In this document: in pieces, positions 1 through 32,383 of the stretch | How positions within the stretch are numbered: the stretch's first letter is position 1 | Layout of the letters: the number at the start of each line of letters is the position of its first letter | Translations under genes and position numbers: made by a program | Source of the DNA: Talpa occidentalis | Taxonomy: Eukaryota; Chordata; Mammalia; Eulipotyphla; Talpidae | NCBI RefSeq assembly: GCF_014898055.3 | Contig: NW_023601433.1 | Coordinates: forward strand, 70,973,683 to 71,037,682 | DNA length: 64,000 nt | Direction of reading: 5' to 3' | Notes under the pieces: generated by a model | Databases searched by the model: none | The model's input: the letters and a program-made list of their open reading frames with translations, nothing else | Told to the model about the DNA's origin: nothing

Positions 1-96
1 CCAGCATGAAAATACTATAGAGTTGATAAATTTTGAAATGGAATAAATGTATATTTTTCTTGAAGAATAACCATCTGTATATTTGTTCATATTTAG

Positions 97-203
97 ATGT
101 GAATGATGACTATATTGAAGATGTTTCAGGAATTCAGCATTTGACAAGTGATTCTGACAGTGAAGTTTACTGTGATTCCATGGAGCAATTTGGACAAGAA
201 GAG
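97..203 (+). CDS. ACBD5: ACBD5 exon with FFAT-like motif
   Basis: Acceptor ATATTTAG before 97, donor GAG|GTAAAA after 203; begins with the last 2 nt of a split codon. Encodes VNDDYIED...SDSEVYCDSMEQFGQEE; the acidic tract plus VYCDSMEQF is the FFAT-like VAP-binding region. The following intron (204-1516) holds no gene; 900-1270 looks like an old L2-type fragment. Confidence 0.93.
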
Positions 204-3200
204 GTAAAAATAACATTTTTTTTAATCGGTGATTTTCAAAGTGGTATATTAGAATTCGGTAAACAACTTCTATTAATAGAAGATTTACATGCTGTTCATC
301 ACTTTGAAAACATACCTCTAAAATGTTTAAACATTTGTATTTTTAATTATTTCTGTGAATTAAAAAATAAAAAATTTCTGTATTATTAAAAATATTTAAA
401 TATGTTATAATTTATAATGTAACAAGTGATACGGGACAAGGGAGCAGAGAGTGAACTCTGCTAGTCTCTGTGCTTGAAACATGGATTGTTTACTGATGTT
501 ATATCCTTTCCCCATCACTGTTCTAACATAATTTTAGTGTGTCTTATAGAAAATCATTTATCTTTTGCCTCTCTAAATCAATGGTTTTAATTTTATTTTT
601 TTTCTCTTTGTGTTTTTCTCTTTTCAGTACATAATACAATGAAATCTACCTCTTAATTTGGTCAAATGTCAAATTTTAAAAGCACACGAATAAAAAACTT
701 TTTAAGTAAGGTTAAACACAAATGAATAGCATAGATGGAAAAATAATTGTGAGAAAACCAAGCCGAGAATGAGCTGAAATGAATGAAAAACAGAAATAAG
801 TAGTGATTAGAATCCAGAATCTCTTTTATTTATTTCTTTTGTAAAAGATTTGTTTTGGGAAAGCTAATGAAAAAGGACTACATAGGGATAAATCTCAGTA
901 ATTATCTGGCTATTGCACTCCCCACATTCACTGCTCCTTTATAGTTACATGCTGTCCTCATCGCCACACCTTTGACTTATACTCTTTTGTTCAAGTCTTA
1001 GTTGATATAATTTCCTTGAGGAAGACTGCCCTGACCAAACCTCCACCCAAACCAAGTATGTGTTAGTTGATCTCTGTGTGTGCTGCCTGTATACATATTT
1101 TTTATAATATTTATCAAACTATGCTGCAATGATTTTGCTTCTTTACCTCCCTTACTAAGACTTGAAGCTTCTTGCAGATAGGGAATCTGTCTCTTTCTTC
1201 CTAGTATTCCCAGAGTTAAGCATAGTAACTAGGATAAGAATAGACATTTAAATGTTTCTTAGATGAATAACGGACTCACAAGAAAAATTCATTGCCAAAA
1301 ACTTATCAGTTCTTTCCTCATAGATGAATCATTCCTACCCCATTTCTTTCTTGCATATAAAAAAACAGAATATGAATTTAAGAAGAGTTTTTAGAAAAAT
1401 ATTCCCTATAATAATATGAAAAAACATTTTATGAAAACAGTAATCCTATTATGAAAATTTGTGATAATATGGTTTATGATTATGGCTTTTAACTAAATAT
1501 TATTTTCACTTTGTAGCCTCTAGACAGCTTTACATCCAACAATGGACCATTTCGATACTGCTTGGGTGGTAACCCCAAACAGCCCTTGGAAAATCCTGTT
1601 TTTTCTGGAAATGTTCAAGTGTCTTCTGGAAGTGGCAACTGTGAAGATATGCACATGATAGCAGTTGAAGGGAAAGGTGAAGTAAAACATGGAGGAGAAG
1701 ATGGCAGAAGTAACAGTGGAGCACCACACCGTGAGAAACGAGGTGGAGAAAATGAGGAATTCTCTAATGTCAGAAGGGGGAAAGGTATGTATTACTTCTT
1801 TCTTGTTCTCACTATCTTTATAAGCTAATTAGGAAAATGGGGAGGATCAACATAAAGAGATGCACTAGGACTCTCAATTTATAAAGGGAATGCTAAAAGT
1901 TATTCTTACATAGTATCTGACATTTTTTCTTTCTATCTAATTCTTTGACTCCAGAGGTCGCAGTAGTGTGTTCTCCAAATATCTGGGGGAAATAATTCTA
2001 CTTCAACATCTTTTTGGTAATTTTTTAAGGTAGTCAAATTTATGATTCATCATCTCCCCAAACAATCACTTAACTGCTGTAATTTTACTCTTGCTTTTTT
2101 TCTTACTTTAGGTGAAAATCTGAATTCTTTATCTTTCCCACATTTTTTTTAAGATTTATTTATCTATGCATACAAGAACTGGGGTACAGACCAGAGGTAT
2201 GGGGGAGGGAAGTGAGAGAATTCACCAGACACAGAGTGGGTATCAGAACAGGCGGATTGACTGAAATACACTGCTGAGGGGAGCAGTGGGCGAGACAGGA
2301 GAGGTCTGCCTCACCACATGGGTCACCTCCCTGGCCAGGGATCGAACTCATGCTGCAGTGGCTGGGGATAGCTTGAGAGCACTGACTTTAACCCCTGCTC
2401 CACCAGGGAGGCCCTCTATTTTGTGCACTTCTTGATTTGCTTCCACTTCACTTTGCAAGTTTGAATCTCAAAGAAATAACAAAAAACCCAAACAGATTAT
2501 TTCTACTTTTATAAGAAAAAATTACAGTAAACTTATTTTGCTCTCTTAAAATAGGGCATAGGATGCAACATTTGAGTGAAGGAACTAAAAGTCGGCAAAT
2601 GGGAAGTGGAGGTGATGGGGAACGCTGGGGTTCAGACAGAGGGTCAAGAGGCACCCTCAATGAGCAGATTGCTCTTGTGCTCATGCGGTTGCAGGAGGAC
2701 ATGCAGAATGTCCTTCAGAGACTTCACAAACTGGAAACACTAACAGCTTCACAGGTAAGCTTCCAAATTTGTCTTTTCTCCTTCCATCTGTTGATTCTGT
2801 AAAACAAATCTGTAATGATCCAGATTTACACATATCAATGTATTTTATTGATTTCTAAAAAGAAGTAAAACCTACTTTTGAAAATATATAAATTTTATTT
2901 AAGGCGGCCATTCTCCAATGTGTTTGTAAATTGGTAGTTCGTATGTAAATCAAGGAATTAATAAGTGTGTGGAATTTAATAAGAATATTTCAACCTTCAA
3001 AAAATTAGAAAATTACTGTATTTTTTCATTTTATCAAAATTTAATCACTTTTGTTTGTATTTCTAGGCAAGAGCATCAACATTACATACTAGTGATCAGT
3101 CCTCACAGGTAAAAAAATTTTTATTAAATATAAATGCCAGGGTTTCAAAGAAGTTAATAAGTTTACATTATATAAGGTCCTTAAAGTATTCCAAGTAAAA

Positions 3201-6200
3201 TCTACCCTTTAGAACTTTGAAGTTAAAAATATATTTGTTCTAGACAAAAAATTCACAGAAACAGAGAGTAGTAGAATGGTTGTTGCCAGGGACTAGGGAT
3301 GGGGTGAAATAGGGAGATGTTAAACTTGCAGTTATGGTGTAAGCAACTGGAATGTACAGCCTGGTGACTATAGGTAACAGTTTCGTGTCATACACCTGAA
3401 AATTGTTGAGAGTAGATCTTAAATGTTCTCACCGGAAAAACAAAAAAATCCTTTATGTTAAGTGATGGAAATACTAACTAGCTTACTGTGGTAATCATTT
3501 CAAAATATATAGTCTTTTCAAATCATCACTTTGCATACCTTAAACTTACACTATATATGTCATTTATATGTAAATAAGTTGAAAGGAAATAAAAAGGAAA
3601 ATTAGTAATATCATGAAAAATATATATATATTTGTTCTGTGAATTATCCTGAAAGTCTTCTTACTGAATTATGTTCTGAAATACAGAATGTCTCTCCTCC
3701 CTATAGTAGGAGTTAGATTTGTTATTACTTACATATTTACAGAATTATGTTAGGTGTATTCTTAAGTTCATATATGTAATATGTAATCAATTTGTGACCA
3801 CTTTATTTTCTCAGAGACCATCTTGGTGGCCCTTTGACATGTCTCCTGGTGCATTAACTTTTGCTATCATATGGCCTTTTATTGCTCAGTGGTTGGTGCA
3901 TTTATATTATCAAAGGAGGAGAAGGTAATACTATAGTTTTATCATTCAATGTGATGTATATATAAACTCTTTTAATGTAGTATAGACAGATCTTCCAGAA
4001 GGTAATAGGTCTGTTCTATTGCTATTAGTATATCGTTATAAAGAATATTCTGTGATAATCCTTAGACTAAAACTGCAATACCTTGGAAATGATGTCTGAT
4101 GGATTTCTAGGTACTTGTTGGACTTAAAATTTTTTTCATTTGTGATCATCTGATGGATTTGTTCATTTAGTCAACAGTGAGAAAAATTACAGGCTTGTGT
4201 TTTATGGCTTATGAGGAAACAATACTCTTAAAAGTCTGATAATTGTTTTAGACCCTTTGCTAACATTAAAGGACAGTGGGTAAGTAAATAAATAATACCT
4301 ACATGGTCTGTATGCCTTTGAAATACAGGCATTGATATTTCAGAAAAATTTCAGCCTGTCATTTAACTATCTCTAAAATAAGAGAATCATTCTAATTTGA
4401 GGGTTACAATTTCAGTTCGGGATGCCAGCATATACCTGAAATAGGTCCAAGGATAATTATAAATCCTTGTAAGTCCTCTGAGTTTGTCTAGATTAGGAAT
4501 AACCTGAGGCCAAAACTCTTCAGTTCAAGAAAATCCTTAGAGCGTATTCTGGATGCTGTAAAATCTCATCTGCTTTCTGTGGATGGGCAGATTTTTATCT
4601 TACTGACACCCTCTCTGGTTATGTTTTCATTCCCATTTCCCATTAATTAACAATAAATGGGGAAAAGAAATAGGGTACTGGGTATAAACTTTAAAGTGCT
4701 CTCTATAAGTTAATTATAGGTATATTGTTCCTCTAACAAAGAACCCACATTTCTAATTACTACATTTGATAACAAAAGAAAAATTAAACATCACTATTTC
4801 TCATAGGCTAAAAGGGATAAGCTACTACCTTATTATAAGTGTTCCATGCATATTACTTTATAGTTGAGAAACTGAAATACATGATATTAAATGAATTGTA
4901 TTAGTCATCCTTGTTCTCTGCCTCGGTTAAGACTGTTTGGTTAATATTCATAAATTAACTAAATAAGTTTTCTGATACATTTATGTTCTTGACATACACC
5001 TGCCCAATTAAAAAACCTTTAGTAGGATTTTAGAAGCATTAAGTTGCTTTCTCAGTATTATTTATCCCCTTTCATGTCTCTGTGTGTGTGTGTGTGTATG
5101 AGTGATTTCAGATGTTAATATGTAGGTCTTAATTTCTTCTTTCACACATTTTATACTTCTCCTATGATGTTTGGGTTTGTTGCTGTATTATGTTTCACAT
5201 TCTAGTATCCTTAATAATGGGGGGAAAAGAGAAACCTTTTTTTTTAAATATACAGTAATGCTAGCTTTAAGCAGCAAGAAACAGTGACACTAATGGTAGG
5301 TTTTTATATACTTTGCAATTTATCTCAAAGTTCTTTTTCACGGTTCCTTTGTAGAAAGTTGATGCTTGGAGAGTAGAAAAATTTGGCATAGGATAATGAT
5401 TGATTTTACAATTAAAGTTGAAGCAGGTTGTCACTTCATTAAAAACAAAAAATAAGCTATACTTTGGCTTAAGAGTCACTACCCGAAGGTAGTGGTGGTG
5501 ATTTAAATGATTGGGGCATTTAGAACCAAAGTTGTGTGCTTTTTTGTAAATCTGTAGAAGACCTTTTTATAGTAATCTGTATTATGTGGGTTAATTGTGT
5601 AGACATCTTATACGGGCAGATTCTTTAGAACCACCCACATTGGTCTTGTTTTGTTGACAACTTCAACTGTAATCCAAGGGCCTTTTTTCTTTTTGTCACA
5701 AATAATTTTCTGTTATGTGAAAACTGATCTGAGTATTTAAAATATCACTCCTGCCTAGGAGATATACATAAGAGGATTTCTACATAAGATGAAGAATGAT
5801 CTGATTATTTGAAATATTACTCCTGCCAACAAGGTTGCATAAGGGCATTTCTAGAGAGGAGAGAAATGAATCTATGAGAGAGTTTTAGGCATTTGGCATG
5901 TTGGGTCCTTGGGAGGGTATAGAGATTTTGCAGCTGTGGGACCTTTCTCACACTTCAGGTATTATGTGATAATTGAGTTTTGTGTATGCAAGTGCACCCT
6001 TCTCTGATTCCTAACTCACACTGCTGTCATTTAAACCATCACATTATACATATCTGAGCAGTTGGTTTATATCTCCTGCCCTCTCAGCTAAACTGAGAGC
6101 ACTTTTGAAGATGGAGAATCATTTATTTGATTCCCCAGTGCCTAGAAATTAAGATACATAATATACATTGATTAAATGTATAGTCCAGGTTGTATATCTG

Positions 6201-6564
6201 TCAGTCTTTTATAGTTTTATGAAGATTTTTAATTTTACAACTTTTTCATTTTGATAAAATTATGAAATGATTTCTAAAAATATGAATTATACAAAGCCAA
6301 CTAGAAAAGGATGAGGAGGAATATAAATTTAAAATATTTATTACAAACTATTTGGTAATGTTGACACCTGCCATTGGATCTTTCACATCAAGCTATATAA
6401 GTCACATGAAATAATTTCATAAGGATCATTTGTAACTTTATGATTTTGAATTTGGAATATTGTTATTCAGAGAATTATTTGGTGTCAATGTGCTTCATAT
6501 CCAAGTTGCATTTATATTCATAGGAAATTGGTTTTCACTTTCTTTTTCAAGAAAATTGAACTGA
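97..6564 (+). CDS. ACBD5: Acyl-CoA-binding domain-containing protein 5, 3' part (6 exons)
   Basis: Peroxisomal tail-anchored protein that binds very-long-chain acyl-CoA and tethers peroxisomes to the ER through VAPA/VAPB (known for the family). Joined coding exons: 97-203, 1517-1784, 2555-2754, 3067-3108, 3815-3924, 6552-6564; all boundaries are AG/GT and phases agree, giving about 245 residues to a TGA. The first visible exon carries an acidic stretch followed by VYCDSMEQF, the FFAT-like VAP-binding region. Exon 2555-2754 encodes an amphipathic, coiled-coil-like run (LNEQIALVLMRLQEDMQ...). Exon 3815-3924 encodes the hydrophobic tail anchor LTFAIIWPFIAQWLVHLYY followed by QRRRR, and the protein ends KLN. 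The acyl-CoA-binding domain itself lies upstream of the window, so the gene is partial only because of the window edge. Convergent with MASTL. Identification rests on the near-complete match to the remembered human C-terminus. Confidence 0.95.
1517..1784 (+). CDS. ACBD5: ACBD5 internal exon (linker)
   Basis: Acceptor TTTGTAG, donor AAAG|GTATGT, 268 nt. Encodes a low-complexity, charged, Gly-rich linker including VEGKGEVKHGGEDGR and APHREKRGGE. The following intron (1785-2554) contains a type B SINE at about 2144-2414. Confidence 0.93.
2144..2414 (-). mobile_element. Type B SINE in ACBD5 intron
   Basis: Poly-T, then AAGAACTGGGGTACAGACCA, GGGATCGAACTCATGCTGCA, ending CCACCAGGGAGGCCC. Confidence 0.9.
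2555..2754 (+). CDS. ACBD5: ACBD5 coiled-coil exon
   Basis: Acceptor AAAATAG, donor ACAG|GTAAGC, 200 nt. Encodes MQHLSEGTK then the helical run LNEQIALVLMRLQEDMQNVL, a probable coiled coil preceding the membrane anchor. The following intron (2755-3066) shows nothing else. Confidence 0.93.
3067..3108 (+). CDS. ACBD5: ACBD5 42-nt micro-exon
   Basis: Acceptor TTTCTAG, donor CACAG|GTAAAA; 14 codons in frame (ARASTLHTSDQSSQ), Ser/Thr-rich linker between coiled coil and tail anchor. It is divisible by three, so it could be skipped without a frameshift. The following intron (3109-3814) holds an L1 3'-end fragment near 3230-3440. Confidence 0.88.
3230..3440 (+). mobile_element. L1 3'-end fragment
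   Basis: 'cacagaaacagagagtagta', 'gaatggttgttgccagggac' and 'gttatggtgtaagcaactgg' match the L1M 3' region by memory. Confidence 0.65.
3815..3924 (+). CDS. ACBD5: ACBD5 tail-anchor exon
   Basis: Acceptor TTCTCAG, donor AG|GTAATA. Encodes RPSWWPFDMSPGALTFAIIW, then a hydrophobic segment and QRRRR: a single C-terminal membrane span followed by a basic tail, the signature of a peroxisomal tail-anchored protein. The following intron (3925-6551) is plain AT-rich sequence with a short (TG)n near 5082-5098; I recognise nothing else in it. Confidence 0.94.
6552..6564 (+). CDS. ACBD5: ACBD5 terminal coding exon (KLN stop)
   Basis: Acceptor TTTTTCAAG ends at 6551. The first base completes the split Arg codon, then AAA TTG AAC TGA gives K-L-N-stop, the same C-terminus as remembered for human ACBD5. 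Too short for any ORF scan; found from phase and the conserved ending. Confidence 0.9.
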
Positions 6565-8400
6565 AGAAAATGGTATTTTGCTCAAGAAGACTACTGGGCC
6601 TGGATGACCTTGGAATGAAATGGATTGTGAAATTCACAAGAAAATCTTAGTTTGTGATGACTGCGTTTCTTTTGTTGTCTAGTAGATTGATTTGTGTACA
6701 TACATACATACATATTTTGCACTACACAAATGATAACATTTTAAGGACTAATATTGCTGATACTTGAATAATCAATCTCAACTAGGTTATAAGTAGCATA
6801 CTTAGATTTACCCTACCCTTGAACTTGAAGGATGTTAAATTATTAATTATTGTTTGGTAACATGTTTTACCTGATTATCTCCCATACAGAAATATAAGCT
6901 GCTTTTCCAGATACAGTTGTGATGAGATCAGATTTATAACTGGACATTTTTAATTTTCTACATTAAATATAAGAAAGAATGCAAACCAGGAGTGAATTTC
7001 AAGTGAGATTAAATCAACTATAGCTTAGTCACTAAATTACCATGCCAAGGAGTAGAAAACTACTGTAAGAATCTTTTCCATATCCACTCTGTGGGCTGCC
7101 CCTAATTCTTTCTTGGGCTTTCACAACTCTGACTTTAGTATTCAGGCATCATTACTATAAAGTACAACCTGGTGTACTAGGCTTAATTTTTACAAATGAT
7201 TCACAACATACACAAAACCTGCTGGAAATGATGAAGAATAGAATTAAAGTAGGTTTGACAAGTGTATACTGAGCCTGCAGATCATTAATAAGATCTTTAT
7301 TCAATCATATACATTTATTCCTTTGTAATCATTTTAACTGAGGATATCTTGTCTCTGCTTCATAGGTGCTTTGAAATATAAATGAAAACTTATTTATACT
7401 GTTTTTATAAAGGTCAAAAAGGAACATATGAAGATCACTTTTAAGCAATTGGTAAACTGCGCAGACTGGACTCAACCTCTTAGTGCCTCTGTCTCTTCTT
7501 CATAGTGTAATATGTGAGATATACCTATTTCACAGGGGTAGTAAAAGGATTTGCAAACTAACAGGCCATATGAATAAAGTATATCCAACTAATGGAAATA
7601 GTCCCTCTCCTGTTTTTCCAGTTAGACATAAAAGACTGTCATTTAGATCCTTGAATGCTTTGTTTAAAAAAAAATTATTCTTCCTGTATGTCTTCCAAAA
7701 CAAAGGTATCTCTGATTTGAAGGACTTGTAGCAAATAATTTGTAAGCATACATGCTGTGTATAATGTTGAGTTTAGCGTCGTGTGTTCAGAGTGTTTTCA
7801 AGAGGGAAGTAATCCATCTCTAATATACAGGATGGGTCTTGTTTGTCTGAAGAAAAAAATACAATTCGCTTTTTTCATCATGTAACTTGATATTTTTTAT
7901 TTTTAAATCCCACCTTGATTAAAATATGTCTGTCTAAAAGGATCTAATATTTGCTTTTTAAAAACTCCTCTGTTTACTTAGGAGAATAAAATGAAGCAAG
8001 TACTGAATTATATGTAAAAATATAGACTTATGGATCAGGGATTATTTTTAAAAAATTAGATATCAATCTGGTACAGAAAATGGTGGCTTTTCTCTTAATA
8101 AATAATAAAATAAATACAAATTAAGTATGTAAGCAGTTGTGATTCATTATAAGTGGTGGGGATAACTAATTCCTAGTGATAACGATTTATATCCTAAAGT
8201 CTTATTTTATAGTTTTAAAAACACTTTGCATACAGTTATTGAATATAAAAGATATAATTATAGGATATAATATTACTGCTTTGTTTAACAAGACCCTCAT
8301 TTAAAATTTTCAATTGACAGCTGTGGTTTTTTTAATGATTCACTTCTGTTAATTGTAAAACTAAGTTAAAAATAAAACTTTAATGAGAAATGGTATGATT
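6565..8400 (+). other. ACBD5: Probable ACBD5 3' UTR
   Basis: Non-coding, AT-rich sequence directly after the ACBD5 stop. Candidate poly(A) signal AATAAA at 8371-8376, followed by a T/G-rich stretch; other A-rich hexamers occur near 8100. A MIR-like stretch lies at 7440-7590. The true end cannot be fixed from sequence alone. Confidence 0.4.
7440..7590 (+). repeat. MIR-like fragment in the ACBD5 3' UTR
   Basis: Contains the decayed MIR core pattern: 'actcaacctcttagtgcctct', 'cttcttcat' and 'atacctatttcacaggg', followed by a purine-rich run. Strongly diverged; assigned from memory of the MIR consensus. Confidence 0.5.
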
Positions 8401-8689
8401 TTATTCTTACTGTTAGAAGTGCATTGTTTATATACTAAGGATTAAGTGAGAATAGTAGGAATTCATATAATCATGCATCTTTCCAAGCAACAAACCAGCC
8501 ATGCAATCACCCTATTAAATGTCATTTTATAAAACAGGAAAGAAAAATAACTCATTTATTCACTTGGTTGGGAATGTTAATATTGATCAAGTCAAAATCT
8601 TGGTTTTAGTTCTTATGATAGTGTCCCATGGTCACTCAGTGCACCCTTAATCAGCCATAATAATATCTATAGTGGAAAATGGTGATAGG

Positions 8690-8910
8690 GTTTTGTGTGT
8701 GCATGAGCTTATTGAGGTAACATTGTTTCATAATACTGTATATGATTCAGAGGTGTAGAATCACACCCTAGAGTATATTACCACACCAGCCCCACCACCA
8801 AGACACCCATGTACATGTTGCACCCTGTACACTTTTTAGCACCCTGTACACTTTGCTCTGCCCGCCTCCCATAACCTCAATTCTACAGTCTAATTTCTAG
8901 ATTGTAAATG
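8690..8910. mobile_element. L1 3'-region remnant
   Basis: 'gagcttattgaggtaacatt' and 'gtatatgattcagaggtgta' resemble the L1M 'tattgaggtataattgacat...' segment. Diverged. Confidence 0.45.
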
Positions 8911-9608
8911 GTTTGATTTTGTCTGACTCTTACAGTATGAAAAACAGTAAATGATTCTACAATCTTCTGAACGCTAAGCATGTTTGTAATTGATGGTTCT
9001 TCCTGAGAAATGGAGTGATTGGACCTGCACATCCTTCAAGATGGTTAGGAGCAGGACAATGGTTTATATAGCGAACACTTCCCAAAACCAAAATTAAGAC
9101 AAATATTTCAAGCAGTAGCAGGTACTTAGGATCAAATAATGATCATTTATTAAACATCTTTTATGTTTGCGCTCATCTAATTCTGACAGAGGTGTTAGAG
9201 GAAAACAGATGCAAACATTTTATGAATTTAACATTTAGTGGAGATGAGAGACATTTTTTCCTACTAACAAATTGTATATAGAAACAGACATACAGATTTC
9301 TGACAGAAGCAGTCAAATGTTTTTTTTTTTAAAGTGTATGCACACACATTTTGAGTAAACACCATTACAGCATGCAAAATTCCAGGTGACTAGCTACACA
9401 TTAGGTCTAATACAGAAAACTGTTTTTAACTTTTCTATTTAAGGACACAGTTTCCTGCATTGGGATTAGGATTACTGTACATTTCCCCCAATTATTCAGT
9501 AATGCTTCAAGTCCCTGAGAAGACTGGTATCCTGAACAATTCCATTAAGGAACTCTTTAATCCTCATCATACTGGTAAACAATTAGCAGCTCAGTTTAAC
9601 CCACCCAA

Positions 9609-9762
9609 GACCTTTTAATGTGGCAGAGCACCATTTAAGCCACGTGTTTGATTCCAAAGCCACTATTCTTTCTACTACTTGAAAAGACCTTTTAATGTGG
9701 CAGAGCACCATTTAAGCCACGTGTTTGATTCCAAAGCCACTATTCTTTCTACTACTTGAAAA
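9609..9762. repeat. 77-bp direct tandem duplication
   Basis: Two adjacent copies, 9609-9685 and 9686-9762, begin GACCTTTTAATGTGGCAGAG and end CTACTTGAAAA. They are essentially identical, so the duplication is recent. No known element recognised inside. Confidence 0.93.
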
Positions 9763-9963
9763 TACCATTAAAAGGGTGATAAATAATTCTGATTTTACCT
9801 AATTTAAGGGAAAGTTGTCATTTATATTAAACAAAGCTTTAACAACTGTAATTTGAACAATTTATTGGAAGAGATGACTCTTAGGAGCTTAAATCTAGTA
9901 AGTAGTCATTACTGAAACAAGCTCAGTAAAACTAAGCCATGGAGATTCAATTATTTGGCATTG

Positions 9964-10030
9964 ATTAGAATGGTCTATCTTTGTGCTCGCTTCGGCAGCA
10001 CATATACTAAAATTAGAATGGTCTATCTTT
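9964..10030 (+). pseudogene. 3'-truncated U6 snRNA retrocopy with 19-bp TSD
   Basis: 9983-10014 matches the first 32 nt of U6 snRNA (GTGCTCGCTTCGGCAGCACA...CTAAAATT) and then stops. It is flanked by a perfect 19-bp direct repeat ATTAGAATGGTCTATCTTT at 9964-9982 and 10012-10030. There is no A-tail, and the U6 3' half is missing. This is the arrangement of a tailless, 3'-truncated snRNA retropseudogene, not a functional U6 gene (no upstream PSE/TATA recognised). Confidence 0.92.
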
Positions 10031-10341
10031 CACTCTAATGGGTCTAAAGGGTCAAGGCAGCAAAACTGTATCCATACTAAAGTAATCAGAACCTTAGTCC
10101 TTTTATTTATTCCTCATTTCCCAAAGGAGTTTTCTAGCTGCATGTTTGAGATCAAAATTGTAGCCTTAAATGTCTGCCCTTAAGACTATAGCTTTTGTGG
10201 GTAATCATGTATAAATAAATTACATCAAAATAAAACTATGATTTTTCCGTCATTTTAACCCCTAACTGAAAGGTGTTCAACAGATGAGAAAGGAAATCAA
10301 GTTCATGGCTCACTTTTTCTCTAATGTGGTAATGTCATAGT

Positions 10342-10347
10342 TTTATT
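10342..10347 (-). terminator. MASTL: Candidate MASTL poly(A) signal
   Basis: TTTATT on the + strand reads AATAAA on the MASTL strand, about 255 nt beyond the stop codon. A plausible end for a short 3' UTR (10342-10602); other AT-rich hexamers exist further on. Confidence 0.4.
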
Positions 10348-10602
10348 GATGCATTAATTTGTATAAAGTGCAGTAACAAAATAAGAAATGTGCTTTGAAG
10401 AGCTATGTACAATTCTGAGATAAAGATAAATTACTGATTATATTCTCAATAGCTTTTTAATCTGTGGAAACTGTAATATACATTAGCAATTTATTGATCT
10501 AGGTAAAACAGTGATTTTTCTCCCCTTAGATCAACCTAGATTTAAGGAGTCTATAATAACATAAGCTTGCGATATCACAAAGTTTAAGGAAAAAAATATG
10601 TG

Positions 10603-31990
<21,388 letters not shown>

Positions 31991-32099
31991 CACAGCCCAC
32001 CTCACAGGGAAACCCGCGGTGGCCGCCCAGGCCCCTCCCGAGCAGCCACTCCCGCCAACTGGGTTCAAAGTGAGGCCCCGCCCCCGCCGCGCGCCGTCG

Positions 32100-32107
32100 T
32101 GACGTCA
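32100..32107. promoter_or_regulatory. Palindromic CRE (CREB/ATF site)
   Basis: TGACGTCA, a full palindromic CRE inside the GC-rich MASTL upstream zone. Functional use is inferred from position. Confidence 0.65.
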
Positions 32108-32181
32108 CCGCGCAGCGCCCGGCCGCCGGGCCCAGCGGGCGGGTGTCCCACGGGCCTCGCCTTCCGCGGCGCCCAGGAATG

Positions 32182-32241
32182 GAGTGGGCGTGAGGGTGGG
32201 GGTGCTGGGTCGAGTGGGCGTGAGGGTGGGGGTGCCGGGAA
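32182..32241. repeat. 30-bp tandem repeat of GC boxes, two units
   Basis: Units 32182-32211 and 32212-32241 begin GAGTGGGCGTGAGGGTGGGG and differ near the end. They duplicate GGGCGTG and GGGTGGGGGTG motifs in the MASTL upstream region. Confidence 0.85.
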
Positions 32242-32383
32242 GTTCGCGAATCGACCAGACTTCTCGGGAACAGTAACCGCGGTGGATTTACCTCTTTCGT
32301 GAAGCCGGGGGTGTGGGGCTCACAAACGTTTCTTGGGCGACAAGAAAGCATCAAGGGCGACTTGAATGTGATTCGTGGAATTT

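Larger units (their letters stand above)
8401..9982. other. Convergent intergenic region ACBD5-MASTL
   Basis: No open reading frame or RNA gene recognised. 8690-8910 resembles an L1 3'-end remnant. A 77-bp perfect tandem duplication lies at 9609-9762. The region lies between the 3' ends of two convergent genes. Confidence 0.5.

Noticed and set aside
9983..10014. Functional U6 snRNA gene
   Set aside because: Only the first 32 nt are present, flanked by a target-site duplication; the rest of U6 and upstream promoter elements are missing.
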